Below are positions 20,942 through 32,638 of a DNA stretch of 46,627 nucleotides, one piece after another. Where the stretch lies: the NCBI GenBank assembly GCA_015039465.1, contig MU130264.1, forward strand, positions 127,965 through 174,591, read 5' to 3'. Every line of letters begins with the position of its first letter. Positions within the stretch are counted from its first letter, which is position 1. The notes beneath the pieces were generated by a model. That model saw nothing but the letters and a program-made list of their open reading frames with translations, was not told the DNA's origin and did no database searches. This DNA comes from Phlegmacium glaucopus. Lineage: Eukaryota; Basidiomycota; Agaricomycetes; Agaricales; Cortinariaceae. Made by a program: the position numbers and the translations under genes.

Positions 20942-23543
20942 ATGTTCAAGTGGCGTAGGCGTAGCAAGACTCCCCAAGAGCCAAAAACACCCAAGTTGCC
21001 GACTATCCATCTCCCAGATGCACGATATGCCCCCACATGGTATCAGCCGCAACAATATAACCCAAATCCACATTCAAACTATCAGACCGTTCCTCCAATG
21101 CAAGCGATGGCACCGATGGTTGATCCATGGTATGGCCACCACGACCCCACATCAACGAAATCAACGAGATCAAGATCTAGAACAGTATCAAATCCCGTTC
21201 AGGTGAAAGGTATGTTGGGTAGGCCACCTCTTGTTTGGTTTTCGTTGACCTATAACTGAAGCCCCGACACCGATTTGGCCTCACCCTTCACAAGGCCGAT
21301 ACAATCCTAATCCGGAACATTCGAGCAGGATGTCGAGGGCTAATTCCACTCAAGCACATCGTCTCACACCAGTGGCGGGTATGCACTCGCCTTTTTGCTT
21401 TTATTTTGATGATTCAATAACATCCTTCCAGTACCGACGCCGGCCTTCCTTGACGAGATGGCTCACAGGAGAGCACCGGAAGCGTCGCTGGCCGATTTCT
21501 CGATCCCCGTTACCCATTGCAGTAAGTATGCGCGCCACATCCTCTGAAGAGATGATCCAACGATCGAATATAGCCACCTCTTTTATGGACAAAGATACTC
21601 GGAGGGCCGAGGCTTTAGCGAAAAAAATGGGGACCGAGGCCACGATACGTGAGTCCGTTGCGCCTTTTGTTTATGATTTACAATGTGATGGGAACTGGTT
21701 TTATGATCCTATACAGCTCCTTCGAAGGCTTTCCTCGAGAAGCAGGAAGAGAGGGGGCAGGCAGAGAGGGACAAGGCAGAGAGGGAACGGGCAGAAAGGG
21801 CGTTGGCTAAAAAACAAAAACATCAATCGTATGAAGATTTCGCGCCGATCTCAATAGGTGAGTTAGGCTGCCCTCTCTTCGTCGTGGCAATATTAACTCG
21901 ATTTTTCTGCCCGGGTAGCGGATACGAAATGTCAAATTGAAGCACTTCGTAAGAGAGGAGTACCGGAGGACATGCTATCCCAGATGCGACCAGGTGACGG
22001 TTCGCCTGATCTATAAGGGCATTCTTTCTCATTTTTGTTATCAGTACCAGTAAAGGCGTGTCTGGAAGAGCAAGCAGAACAAAAATCAGGTAAATCGACA
22101 TTCTCTACGCTTTGCTCGTCATTTGAGGCCAAATTCACCAGCGCGGGCGCCGACGCTTCTCAAGTCTGCTTTGAAGCGATCAAGTTCCTTGAAACCCGCC
22201 TTGAAATCCATCCTCAAGAAAGGTCCCCTTCATGGTAACATCTCGCCCGAGGTTTTTTGCAGGATTGAATGTAAGATCTGACGATGAAGTCTTAGATGAG
22301 ACGAAAGCCTATTCGGATAATGAATCAGCGAAATACGAACGAGGTACGAGAGACAGACTACTCTTCATGGTTAGTCATCCCTGATAGATTTAACTCAGAT
22401 CGTCGATCATCGCAGCAAGGTGAGTATCTTGCTAGGATTGGTGAGAAACTCCCACATCTGAGCGCAATTTGAGTCCCCAAAGGGGTTTTAAAATCTGTCG
22501 CTCCTTCTATCGCTCCATCTACCGCGCCACCAATGGAAGGTTCGTGCATTGTGAATTCTTGTATGGAGCTTGATGCCCATTCCATCTGGTCAGAGAAACA
22601 AGGAGGCTGGCCCTCACAATATGTGGAACCCGCAATTCGTGCCCCCGTTCATGAAATTCGTACGTTGTTATTTCCAATTCGAGCGCAAGATAGAGTTGCT
22701 GAAGTTGATGATGAAGACCCGTCAACTTTCAGACCTACACATTCAACGTCGACAGGTTCGACCGACAGTGCAGGTAGGCCCATGAATGTTTGATTACAAC
22801 TCTAGTTAGTAACCTCGTCTCAGGCCATGACTATCATCGTTCGCGTCGTGCAAGCCATACAGACCCCCGCATCCCCGCATCGAATTATATTCGGCCATAC
22901 ATCCGAGAAAGTAATGACCTCACTTTAATCTTGCTTGACATCCCTTGTTGACGAGGTTGGTCTAGTCTCACCGGATCTCATTCACCCGCAGACGCCAGCC
23001 CATGTAGATTTATCATGGCCATTGGTCGAGTACAACTTGCGGAGGTCCCGGGGACAGCCGTTAATTACGTTCGATGCTGGATTTAACCCTCGACTCGAAA
23101 AATATGCCGTGAGGGCCCTCAGACCAGGAGATTATGTATCTTCTCCACTCACCCGGCAAGAGTCCGTAATGCATCTCTCTGAGACCGCCTTTGTCAATTG
23201 GATTGTCATCACATGCGATAAGCTGCCACTGTGGCCCATTAAACTCAAGCAAACAACCAACCTCCGGGTCATTGACATTTTTAGGGCAATCTATGATACT
23301 TACGCCCAACCCTTGACCCAAGAGGAGTTGATACACTTTGGGAGAAGTAACATCGAACGCTGTGCAGGTGCTTTCAAGCAAAGGTGTGAAGATGGTCCGG
23401 AATTGGCCTGCCTGGCAGAGAAGAAAGGGATGCTCCGTATTGATCTGCTAAGGGGTAGGCGGATTTTCAAAGGACTTTACCCGGATAGAGGCAATATAAG
23501 CCATTACAAACTGGTTTTCGACGATGGACCACCACGACGTTGA
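20942..23543 (+). CDS. Multi-exon protein, probable DUF6699 domain
   Basis: ATG 20942 opens MFKWRRRSKTPQEPKTPKLP. Exon 1 ends 21209, exon 2 is 21262-21378 and exon 3 is 21432-21521. A series of small exons follows, each bounded by GTGAGT/GTAAGT and CAG, mostly with phase-1 junctions (one G left of the donor). They encode charged helices (for example KQEERGQAERDKAERER, QIEALRKRGVPEDMLSQM, EAIKFLETRLEIHPQER). The last exon begins near 22966 and holds a folded domain: VDLSWPLVEYNLRRSRGQPL, LRPGDYVSSPLTRQESVMHL, WPIKLKQTTNLRVIDIFRAI and YDTYAQPLTQEELIHFG. It ends PPRR with TGA at 23541-23543. The pattern resembles DUF6699 proteins of Agaricomycetes; function is unknown. Middle exon edges between 22400 and 22960 are less certain. 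Confidence 0.62.
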
Positions 23544-26189
23544 TTTTTCCTTCGATTTTTTCTTTTTTTTTTGACGCCGCTTGACGACTTGTTACGACGC
23601 TTTTTCTATGGTCGTCTAATTTACCTATTCTCGTGAGTTTCTCTCCAATCTTTTTTGTAAGTCAGCACTAAACATTTCTACTCACCCTTAGGGACTTATT
23701 TGTATACTCCAGTCACGCCTATCATCCTATCATCTGTATTATCTTTCAATCTTTCGTCAGTGTCTGTATGCATGCCATGTTCACCTTTTTTTGTCATCAC
23801 CACTCAACTATCCATTTGTTCATTTGTATACCTCTCATCCCTCCCCTCTCCTTGTTCTTTCCAGTCGTTACACCTGTCCCAAGTTCGCATTGTTTGCTTT
23901 GAGCCGGTTTTCATATGTTGTTTAAGCCCAACACCCCCCCCCCCCTATGTTTAATTGTAATCATGTTCACTACAACCCCATGCGTACTTGAAACTTCCAC
24001 AAATAGAACTGTGGGTTTTGGCGGGTGCCAGAACTTCCTCCTGAAGGATCAGAAGCTAGCAAATATTTTTCTGTCGTGCAGAAGTTTTTCTGTTCTGGAA
24101 GCGACTTTATAACCTTGTTAAAATTGCTCACCTCCGGGCATCCTTAGTACTTCGTAGACCGAAACCCTTCCTTCTGTTCATGGTACCGGAAAGCAACCAT
24201 ATTCATTCAAGCCATTCTGTACAAGTCCGTAAACCTCTAAAGAGGACTTTGAAAGCCGTCATAAATACCATTACCCGCAAAAAAAGAACAGAGCCGGCGC
24301 CGAGGTTCAACTTCGCGACTGCGCGAGGGAACCAGCCCAATAGAACGAAGAGAAGAAGACTGATAACTGATGAGTTACAAATGCCCGTATAGAACGGCGG
24401 GAAACCCTCCCTCGGAGGTTTGTTATCTCAAGTGCGATAACTTGCTGATCTAATTCACGAAGGGAATACTTGAAGGACTTCTGCATCGGAACCGTTCTTT
24501 TGGCGACACACGTGGGTTGTTCTCATGACCAAAGAAGAGTCCAAGGACATTAGAAAGAGACCATATCAGAGCCTGCTACCTCGAGCTGAAAAGACCTTTT
24601 TTAGACAAAAAAATAATTCGTACTCACCTTGATGGCATCGTCCTACTACATCATCACCCGACCTTGTTAGAGCATATTTTGATCATCGCGCTTTTCCCAA
24701 AAATGTTTGATAAGAGAAGTAAAAATGACAATCAGTGACGATGTTGATAGCTACCCGAAACAAAAGTAGGGTTTGATTGATATCTGTACGAAAAAAGACT
24801 TGTGGTGCATCACCAGGTTTTTGCAATGGTTTTCAACTCACAACTATGGCGAATTGAAAAAGGAGTGGCAGGGGGGGTTCAGTAGCGTGTTATGAATGGA
24901 ACAACGGCGTCATCCACAAAGCGATAAGGCGATATCTGATGTGACCATACCTAGTATGAGAAAGAAGTCTGACAACTGACAGAGAAGTTCGGGAATGATC
25001 GCTCTAAAAAAATACCTGCTGACCCTCGGTTGGATTATTTAAAATATGAACTCGGTTGAGTTAGGGAGTACTTCATTTTGGAAAGGACAAATGTATACTT
25101 TACTGATCATTGAATCGGTGTAAATCAAATTGGGGTGACGCCCTTAAACTGCCTTTGACATGGGGTGTAGGCATGTTTGCTGCGAACTTGATATCGATCA
25201 TCACCGATCTGGGTCAGTCTTACCAAGCCAAGGTTGTCACCGTAGCAAGGGACCAGGAAAGTCCCCCAGCACAACCTATATAAACGGCGGCCAATGAACT
25301 GAGCTGAATCGCAAGCAGGGAAGTAGGAAGCCAAGATAGAGGATGAATAGGAGAATACCTTATATTAAGATCATGTCAAATCTCTTATCGCCGAGTCCTG
25401 CAAGTAATTCTCCAGAGCAACTCAAGAACGGTTTCCAACTCAAAAACGAACACCCAGTCCTGCATTGAGATCGTCAGAGTCCCGAAATACGGGTAGTAGA
25501 CTAGACCATGACCTTCCTGGTGTTTTGACTTATTAGGGCATATCACTATAAGATTTTGCAGTCGGAATCTTGTCGGAGGTCAGCGGGGACGACTTGGGCA
25601 TTGGCACGTCGTTCCACTCGTTTTCGCCAGAGGGAAAAGAGAGCGGAGAGATGGGGGAAAGGAAGAAAGGGACAAACGCGCTGCGCTATCTTGACAGCTA
25701 TACTAGTATCCAGTGAGTCATATTACATTAACAATGCATTGTCTTTCGGGGTGGGCGCCAAATGGGGGAGCATTCGAGATCACGTGGCGTATGCGAAAGG
25801 CGTGCAACAGGCGGTTGATTTACACTGGAGGCCCTCAAGTATAAATCAACCGCCATTTATACAGGGCAATTTGCATTTAGGCAAGGAACAAACTCGGCGC
25901 AGGCTTTTATTCCAAGTAGCTAGCCGTGAAGCCGAGTACAACGTATTCACGCGGAGAACAAATATATTGCACTATCCTATATTTGGCCCAGGCTCCTAAA
26001 ACCAGCACACTCGTATCGCTCGTAGCTAGCAGCGCGGGACAGGGTTATCCAAAATGTAAGTAAGTGAATCCATCTAAGAGCTAATATGAGCGTAACGCGG
26101 TTATTCTAATATCTTTGATATGTGATAAGATAAGATAATATGTCCCGATACGAGCGTGCTGGTTCTAGGAGCTTCAAGTTGTATTTGGC
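23544..26189. other. 2.6 kb with no gene supported
   Basis: The first 400 bp are pyrimidine-rich and probably hold the 3' UTR of the preceding gene, with a 12-C run near 23934-23945. Two open frames deserve mention but not annotation. One is 24180-24392 (+), a 70-residue arginine/lysine-rich frame. The other is 25556-25999 (+), 147 codons, without an ATG context or recognisable domain. No RNA gene was seen. Confidence 0.35.
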
Positions 26190-26690
26190 CACAATTCGCA
26201 TCCTGGCATCTATTCTCCCTCTCCTGCTCATAATACTTACCATACTCATTGATATTCTTTATCGATACTGTAAGGTGGGGATTGCTACATGGGTTGTAAA
26301 ATTTTTCAAATTGCGAGTTCTGCCATAACGACAATATTTCATTGATATCATCAAGGAGATAAAATCTCTGCGATGGTAGCTTCAATAGATCAAGCATATT
26401 TTTTGAAAAAAGAAAAAAAAAAAACTCACAAGACACCGAGTTACATTTTTACCATGAAATGTGGATGTATATGAATAGGGTGTGGCGGGAATGCATAGGG
26501 TCCTTTCAACTTTCCTTTCTTACGTGCGCAGAATATTTAATGCTCAACCAAGCGCCAATACACCGTCATCCCACTCCTGCTTCGTCACACGCCCTGAACT
26601 CTGATGGTCCAACTCCACAGCTCATATCAATGCGTTGACATAGCGTCCGTCCAGCAGGAGCAGGAGGTAACCGTGCTTTCACTGGATTGT
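26190..26690 (-). pseudogene. Decayed partial duplicate of the RING-protein 3' end and its flank
   Basis: Blocks here recur in order at 27110-28100. They are ATTGCTACATGGGTTGTAAAA, then TCATTGATATCATCAAGGAG, then TTTTTACCATGAAATGTG, then TTACGTGCGCAGAATATTTA with the last codons of the RING gene, then GATGGTCCAAC and CTCATATCA, then TCAATGCGTTGACRTAGCG. Two internal pieces of about 200 and 30 bp are missing relative to the functional copy, so no RING cluster can be encoded. Confidence 0.75.
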
Positions 26691-27110
26691 GAGATTAAAT
26701 CCGATATCTAGGGTACCGGTGTGATTCAGCTGTAGTCGGTTCGATAATGATGATGTGGTAACATTGCGGTTGCCAACATTGGGATTGGGATTGTTTGACG
26801 GGTGTGATGGGCAGTGGGCTGACTGGGATGTTTTGTTGTGATGGTCGCTTGATGAAGGGTTGCCAAGTTGGGAGTGGGTTGATAGCTGATTTTATTGGGT
26901 TGCAGGAGGCGTTAATGGGTGTTAATGGGTGTCGGTGTCGAGAATGTGTTCTGTTATTGGGACGAACGGGGTTCTTGATCTCCTGGGCTCAGTTGCGCAA
27001 CTTTGAACTCGCCGCGTTTCAAGACGAACATCTGAAGAGGATAAACCCATTGTCTCCACTGCAGGTGGATCCACATTGTAGGATACGGCCTGAGTCGGGG
27101 GGTCCCCCTC
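26691..27110. other. Spacer between the two duplicate copies
   Basis: It is G/T-rich with TGGGATTGGGATTG and TTAATGGGTG repeated twice. No match to the RING gene or a gene of its own was seen. Confidence 0.35.
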
Positions 27111-27715
27111 TCCTTCCCTCTTTCGCTAATAATGCTTACGATACAACTCATTGATTTTCTTTATCAAAATTCATTATAAGTATTTAAATAACACCAGAAT
27201 TGTAAATTACCTAGAGCGGAGAGAGAAAAAGAATAAAAACAGTTGAAAGCATGGAAAGTGGGAGGAAGGATTGCTACATGGGTTGTAAAATTTACTAAAT
27301 TGCGAGTTGTCTCTCCCATGACGACAAGTTCATTGATATCATCAAGGAGATAAAAAAATCTCTGCAACGATATAGCCATATAGTCAGTATTTCGATGCAT
27401 CAAAGTATATTTTTTGAAGGAAAAAAAACAACTCACAAGATACCGAGATTACAATTGTTACATTTTTTTTACCATGAAATGTGAATGTTGTGGTGTAATG
27501 AATGGGGTGTGGGCAGATGGGGGAATACATAGAAGAATGAAAGAAGAATGAAGAGGATGATAGTGTTGAATGGACAATGCAATGACGTGTGTGAGAGAGA
27601 GGTGTGGTGATATGAAAGAAAAAAAAAATGGAAATGAAGGCACAAAAGAAGGAACCAAGATGCAAAATAAGGTCCTTTCAACTTCCTTTTCTTACGTGCG
27701 CAGAATATTTAACGC

Positions 27716-30700
27716 TCAACTAAGCGCCAATACACCCTCATCCCACTCCTGCTTCGTCACACACCCCGAACTCCGACAAACCGGACACGATACCTCGATA
27801 TTACCTCCTTCAATAACACTGACATCCGCACCAACCGACGCAACTCTCTCGGCACTAACAAGACACCCAGGATGGAATGTATGCAGGCATACTCCTTCCG
27901 CTTTCCCGTCCGACCCGTGGTTCTTGTTCATGATGACCAGTTGTCGCACCCCAGCAGTTTTGGTTTCATCGGCGACGACTGGGTCCTCATCTGATGGTCC
28001 AACCCCGCAGCTCATATCATAACACCTCAACCCAGCATCTCTCTCCCTCCTCTCAATGCGTTGACGTAGCGTCGGGCCGGGAGCAGGAGGTAACGTCCAT
28101 GCTTTCTTCACTCTCTCTTGACCACCACCACCACCACCGTTAACGTTTGCATTCGCAGCGCCATTAGGATTGAAGATGGGAATTTGATCGAACAAGGATG
28201 CGAGGTTGGTAACTGGACCAATGGTGACGTTACCGAACGCGAACTGAGCTTGTGGTCGAGGTCTTCCACCGTTATTATTGGCATTAGGTCCCTCAGCCGG
28301 CTCCTGGCCTGCTTGAGGTTGAGGTTGAGGTTGTCCTTGTCCTTGAGCTTGCTGAGCCTGCGGCTGGGGACCTCCCATCAAATTCGCAAACATCTGTGAA
28401 ACGAAGTCATTCATCGTCCTGCCATCCTCCTGTCCGAAATGATTGCCAACATTGAACCCAGCGTTCAACCCAGCCATGAAAGGCGAGAATCCTTGACCCT
28501 GCTGCTGTTGGGGTTGTGGCTGCTGCTGGGGCACTGGTGGCGCGTCACTTTGAGTGCTTGGAACACCAGCTGCTGCTCCTTGAGTACCCTGTTCCTGCCG
28601 GGGCGCCTGACCTTGCTGCGTCTGAGTCCCAGCTTGCGCTTGTCCTCGCGCATGTCTTGCTGCATGATTCAAGAAATTCATGACCTGAGCATACTCCTGC
28701 CTGTCCTGCTCGTCCTGTGCCGCAACAGCAGCAGGATCTCCATCAAGTCCAACTCCACCTTGTTCCATATTCAAATCAACAATCATGCCCATCCCTTCAT
28801 CGATATCCATAATCATATCATCTTCATCTGCCAACTCTGGGTGCATGCCGAGATCCTCACCCATGTTCAAGCGAGCGGCTCGCACACCCGCCAGAGTCGA
28901 TCGACGTAAATTTTCAGCATCCTCAGGTGTAAGATCTGCTGAAAGCAGGTGTTGTATTAGCTGATCTTGGTTGTTCATTGTAGCAGCTCCCTCAATATCT
29001 AGGAAGGGGTTGGCGGGTACGGCTTGGTTTGAGTTGGCATTGTCGTTATTGGCAGTTGTGTTTGCAGGTGGTGCGGGAGCAGCGCCTTGGGGTTCTCCTC
29101 TCTGGGCTCCGAATTCGGGCATATGCGGCAATTGGACGTGGAAGTGTGGAAATGGTAGGGCACGTGGATGAAGTTGGGGGAAGGCTGGTAGGGAGGACGT
29201 TGAAAAGAAGGGTGCACGAGATAGATACATTGCAGGGGAACGAGAAGGATGGTAGAAAAGAGAAAATCGTGGGTAATGAGCATCTCGTCGTGTAGCTAGG
29301 TGCATATACTCACCTTGGGGGGTATTGGCATTCGCATTGTTGACATTGGTAGGTTGTCCTTGTCCTTGGGGATTTGCATTCGTAGCTATAGATACAGAAT
29401 CAACTTCAGATATCTCAAGGGAAGAGTAAGAATAATTGCCTCCTGCTTGAACGCCCGCCCCAACGCCATTGCCAACAGAGGGAAAGGGGAAATTGAGAGG
29501 AAAAGGGATGAGTGTGACCAACCCATGTGCGGTTTGGATCGTCCTTGGCGCGAGATGGTCATTCTGTCTTGGTCGTGGTGCTTGAGTTTGTGCTGGAGCT
29601 GGTGCTGGAGCTGGAGCGCCACCTGGTGTCGATGCTAGAGGGGGCTCGTTTGCATGAGGAAGCACAGACGGAGCCTGGATTCCATGTCCATCTCCTTGTT
29701 CCTGTGCTTCTTCTCCATCTTCTTCGCCATCGTCCTCGCCCTCGTCACCATATTCATCTTCATCCTCATCTTCGTCATCATCTTCGTCATCGCTGTCACT
29801 CATATCTTGCAACTCGGGCATCGCATCCCAGTCGTCACCACCTTCCTGAGTACGAGCATTGATATTAGCATATCTAGAGCCAGCTTCAGGTGTGGAGAGT
29901 GTTTGAGCAGTAGGCTGGGAGGTTAATGGGGCGGGGGCGGATGATGAAGACGACGACGACGCGGTTGCTTGACCTGGAGGAGGTTGGGATTGGCTGCGGG
30001 GCATCGGTGTGGGATGGGTGTTGAGTACTGATACATCAGGAGTTTGTGAACGGACATGAACAATAGGTGGGGATTCTAATGATGACAGGAAGTTCAGAAC
30101 ATGTTCGGAAACTGAAGGACCATCGGTTGAGGGTGCAATAATCGGTTCAGCGGCGGCTGCAGGAGCAGCAATTCCATCTTGGCTTGATTCATTTCCTTCT
30201 GTATCCTCTGAATCACCCCTCGTCCTCGCCTCCGCCCTCTCTCTTTCTCGGCGTTCCCTCATTCGCCTTCTCCAAGAAACGTACGTTAGATTCTCAGGAT
30301 CGATATTAAACCTACAAGTCGGACATGTCGTCTGGCGCGGTCTCGAGAACCAAGGAATCAAGCATTCTGCATGGAAGACGTGGGCGCAGGGGAGAGACAC
30401 GATTTTGGCAGTACTAGGTTTCGAGGCTTGATCACCGTTTGTAGATTGAGTTCGTTCGCTCTCCTCTTCCTTTTTCTCGCTTCCCTCATGCTGATGCACA
30501 TCTTCTTCAGAACTAGTACCACCCAACAGCTTATCCCAACAGATTGCACAACCGCCGTCTCCACCTTTTGTCTCATCCTCTCCCATCCCCCCTCCAGTTC
30601 CTCCAACCCTTTCCAACCGCCTCACCAACCCCACAGGTACCTCCTCTAATCCATCCACGAGCTTCCTAGCTCTCTCTGGATCTTCTTTCTCTCCAAAGCC

Positions 30701-31855
30701 ACTACCATCGAGGTTGAACCCAAAACCAAGCCCAGCAAGGTTAGCTAGATTAAACCCTCCAACAGGGAAATTGAACCCGAACTGAGCACCTGGAGTAGCT
30801 CCAGCATCACCAGTACCTTGATCAGGATTGTTGCCGCCAGCAGCTGGACCAGTAGCACCAGTCTCCCCTTCAGCAGCGTTTTCGCCTAGACCCATAGCCT
30901 GGCCGAAAAGGCCGAATCGAGCCATGAAGTCTGCAAAGTTGGCGTTTGGAGGTAGTTCATTCTGGGCATTAGGGTTGACATTAAGATTTGGGTCAGCGGC
31001 GTTAGGGGTGGGTTCTCCGTCAAGTGGTTGAGTTGCCCCTCCCCTGTGGAAGGCTGGACCAAGGCCAATGTCTAACGTGAGTGAGAAACCTTCAATGATG
31101 GGATGTCGACCGTGGGGCTGATTGTGGGGAGTATTCCCGTTCTGATGGGGCTGTGGTTCTGGCATCGGACCTCGGGAAGGAGGGACGGGATCGGTGTTGC
31201 CAGCGTCATTGATATTGTCATTATCGTTGTTGTTGTTGGACATCATGTGCTGGAAGAAGCGGAAGGGATGTGGGCGGAGAGTTGTTGTTTCATCTACAAC
31301 GGTGCGGCTGAAAATGGGTGCTTGGCCTCGGAGGCGAGCGCCGGGCGTTGGCTGAGGAGCGGTGGTTGGTGTTTGAGAGGAAGGGGGTGATACAGGAGTT
31401 GATGATGAAGGCCCCGCTGAAGACACAGAATTTCCAATGCGCTGCGAAGGGTGTCTGCGATCCCGGTCCTCATCTTCGTCATCTTCTACCCTGGCGCGTC
31501 TATTATTTACCGCTGGTTGATCTTGGGATGTATACGAAGGAGGAGATGGATTAGGGACAGTATTTTCGCTCAAACGTTGATCGTTAACAGTCTGCATTTC
31601 AACCTCGTAAGCATCCCGGTCTGATTCAGAATCGTGGTTATTGTCACGGTCTTCGTCTGAAGAGTTAGATAAGGATGCAAGAGGAGGCATATCGGAGACT
31701 GCGCCGCTCATCTCCACGTCTGCAGTCGCCGTCTGTGGCCCAGTATTATGCGATCGAGCGGCGCCTAAAGGAACAAGTTCTGGTATGTCATCGTCGTTAT
31801 CTGGATGCTGAGCTATAAAGACATGGATAGCATTCTGAAAATGATTATTATCCAT
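27716..31855 (-). CDS. Large disordered protein with two RING-H2-like clusters, probable E3 ubiquitin ligase
   Basis: ATG 31853-31855 (MDNNHFQNAIHVFIAQHPDN) opens 1379 codons to TGA at 27716. The canonical RING-H2 has C436-x2-C439, a 50-residue insert, then C490-x-H492-x2-H495-x2-C498 and C511-x2-C514 (SLPCAHVFHAECLIPWF, TTCPTCRFNIDP), followed by a basic helix RRRMRERRERERAEAR. Near the C-terminus a second cluster appears: CYDMSC, then CLHTFHPGC, then CPVC. Between them are acidic runs (DDEDEDEDEYGDEGEDD) and Q/P/A-rich disordered stretches. RING-H2 proteins pass ubiquitin from an E2 to a substrate. The long disordered flanks recall the nuclear quality-control ligase San1, but that is a guess. 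A strong in-frame donor (GTGAGT at 29308-29313) means a segment near 29100-29313 might be an unspliced intron. Confidence 0.8.
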   Translation of the reverse strand: MDNNHFQNAIHVFIAQHPDNDDDIPELVPLGAARSHNTGPQTATADVEMSGAVSDMPPLASLSNSSDEDRDNNHDSESDRDAYEVEMQTVNDQRLSENTVPNPSPPSYTSQDQPAVNNRRARVEDDEDEDRDRRHPSQRIGNSVSSAGPSSSTPVSPPSSQTPTTAPQPTPGARLRGQAPIFSRTVVDETTTLRPHPFRFFQHMMSNNNNDNDNINDAGNTDPVPPSRGPMPEPQPHQNGNTPHNQPHGRHPIIEGFSLTLDIGLGPAFHRGGATQPLDGEPTPNAADPNLNVNPNAQNELPPNANFADFMARFGLFGQAMGLGENAAEGETGATGPAAGGNNPDQGTGDAGATPGAQFGFNFPVGGFNLANLAGLGFGFNLDGSGFGEKEDPERARKLVDGLEEVPVGLVRRLERVGGTGGGMGEDETKGGDGGCAICWDKLLGGTSSEEDVHQHEGSEKKEEESERTQSTNGDQASKPSTAKIVSLPCAHVFHAECLIPWFSRPRQTTCPTCRFNIDPENLTYVSWRRRMRERRERERAEARTRGDSEDTEGNESSQDGIAAPAAAAEPIIAPSTDGPSVSEHVLNFLSSLESPPIVHVRSQTPDVSVLNTHPTPMPRSQSQPPPGQATASSSSSSSAPAPLTSQPTAQTLSTPEAGSRYANINARTQEGGDDWDAMPELQDMSDSDDEDDDEDEDEDEYGDEGEDDGEEDGEEAQEQGDGHGIQAPSVLPHANEPPLASTPGGAPAPAPAPAQTQAPRPRQNDHLAPRTIQTAHGLVTLIPFPLNFPFPSVGNGVGAGVQAGGNYSYSSLEISEVDSVSIATNANPQGQGQPTNVNNANANTPQGEYMHLATRRDAHYPRFSLFYHPSRSPAMYLSRAPFFSTSSLPAFPQLHPRALPFPHFHVQLPHMPEFGAQRGEPQGAAPAPPANTTANNDNANSNQAVPANPFLDIEGAATMNNQDQLIQHLLSADLTPEDAENLRRSTLAGVRAARLNMGEDLGMHPELADEDDMIMDIDEGMGMIVDLNMEQGGVGLDGDPAAVAAQDEQDRQEYAQVMNFLNHAARHARGQAQAGTQTQQGQAPRQEQGTQGAAAGVPSTQSDAPPVPQQQPQPQQQQGQGFSPFMAGLNAGFNVGNHFGQEDGRTMNDFVSQMFANLMGGPQPQAQQAQGQGQPQPQPQAGQEPAEGPNANNNGGRPRPQAQFAFGNVTIGPVTNLASLFDQIPIFNPNGAANANVNGGGGGGQERVKKAWTLPPAPGPTLRQRIERRERDAGLRCYDMSCGVGPSDEDPVVADETKTAGVRQLVIMNKNHGSDGKAEGVCLHTFHPGCLVSAERVASVGADVSVIEGGNIEVSCPVCRSSGCVTKQEWDEGVLALS

Positions 31856-32638
31856 GATGATGATGGTACAAAGGGAAGAGCAGTTAAATATTGCACTCTG
31901 CTGACAGCTGCTGACTGGCGATTACTTTGTTTGGCTCTGTTACCCACCCAGAATATGCTAGAAGCGTTCTTTTGTTGTCTCTACACAGGTTTCAGAGGCA
32001 CAAAAAGCGCTGCTTGGTCCTTTTGTGTCGTCTCTGCGATTTTCATCACTTCGACACAATTACATGGGCACTTCATCGAATAGTAGGTTATTTGCACCTT
32101 TTAGGCGAGAAATTTCTGCTAAAAAACACAATTTTTCATCAGAAATACCACTAACTACTACTAGTCTCGAAAATTAATGTCATACTTAATTGTCTTCGTT
32201 ATCAAGCGCACGTCTACCATTCGGGGTTCGTTATGCCACCTATCCAAACCAAAAGCTCTCCACAATGAGATTGAGCGTGGGACTCAGTGCACCGATTATT
32301 GTACACAGAAGAAGCACGGATATCGGCGAAAACACATTGAAGAATTTAGACTTGAGGACGAAACCCACCAAGATTCCGATAACATTGACAGCGAACGTTG
32401 TTGCACCATACCCTCAGGGCCGATCCCGGGTCTAACTTTGTCTTTAACTTCGTATCTACAATGAGGCAGAGGCTGCTTCCAAAGCTCGATGAGGCTGAAT
32501 TGCCGGTGATATCGAGCAGAACGTGGTTCCATGTATAATTTTTCCCAAGCTGACATGCGGTTTGCATGTGGTTCTGGAAGAGGTCGCTGAACCCATTTCT
32601 CAACCCACATCTTCAGTCAATCACTCTACGCCGGTGGG
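31856..32638. other. Promoter interval with no gene recognised
   Basis: It lies between two divergent genes. Short frames at 32177-32464 (+) and 32296-32610 (-) overlap each other and show no domain. TACTACTAGTCTCG is found near 32155. Confidence 0.35.

Noticed and set aside
24180..24392. 70-residue basic open frame with ATG
   Set aside because: Too short and without intron or domain support; may be chance.
25125..25334. 69-codon minus frame
   Set aside because: Starts with TTG, no domain, no introns.
25556..25999. 147-codon frame on plus
   Set aside because: No ATG at its start, no recognisable motif, composition does not look like a folded protein.
28439..28909. 156-codon frame on plus within the RING gene, and similar ones at 29300-29926 and 31103-31390
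   Set aside because: Shadows of the low-complexity RING protein frame on the other strand.
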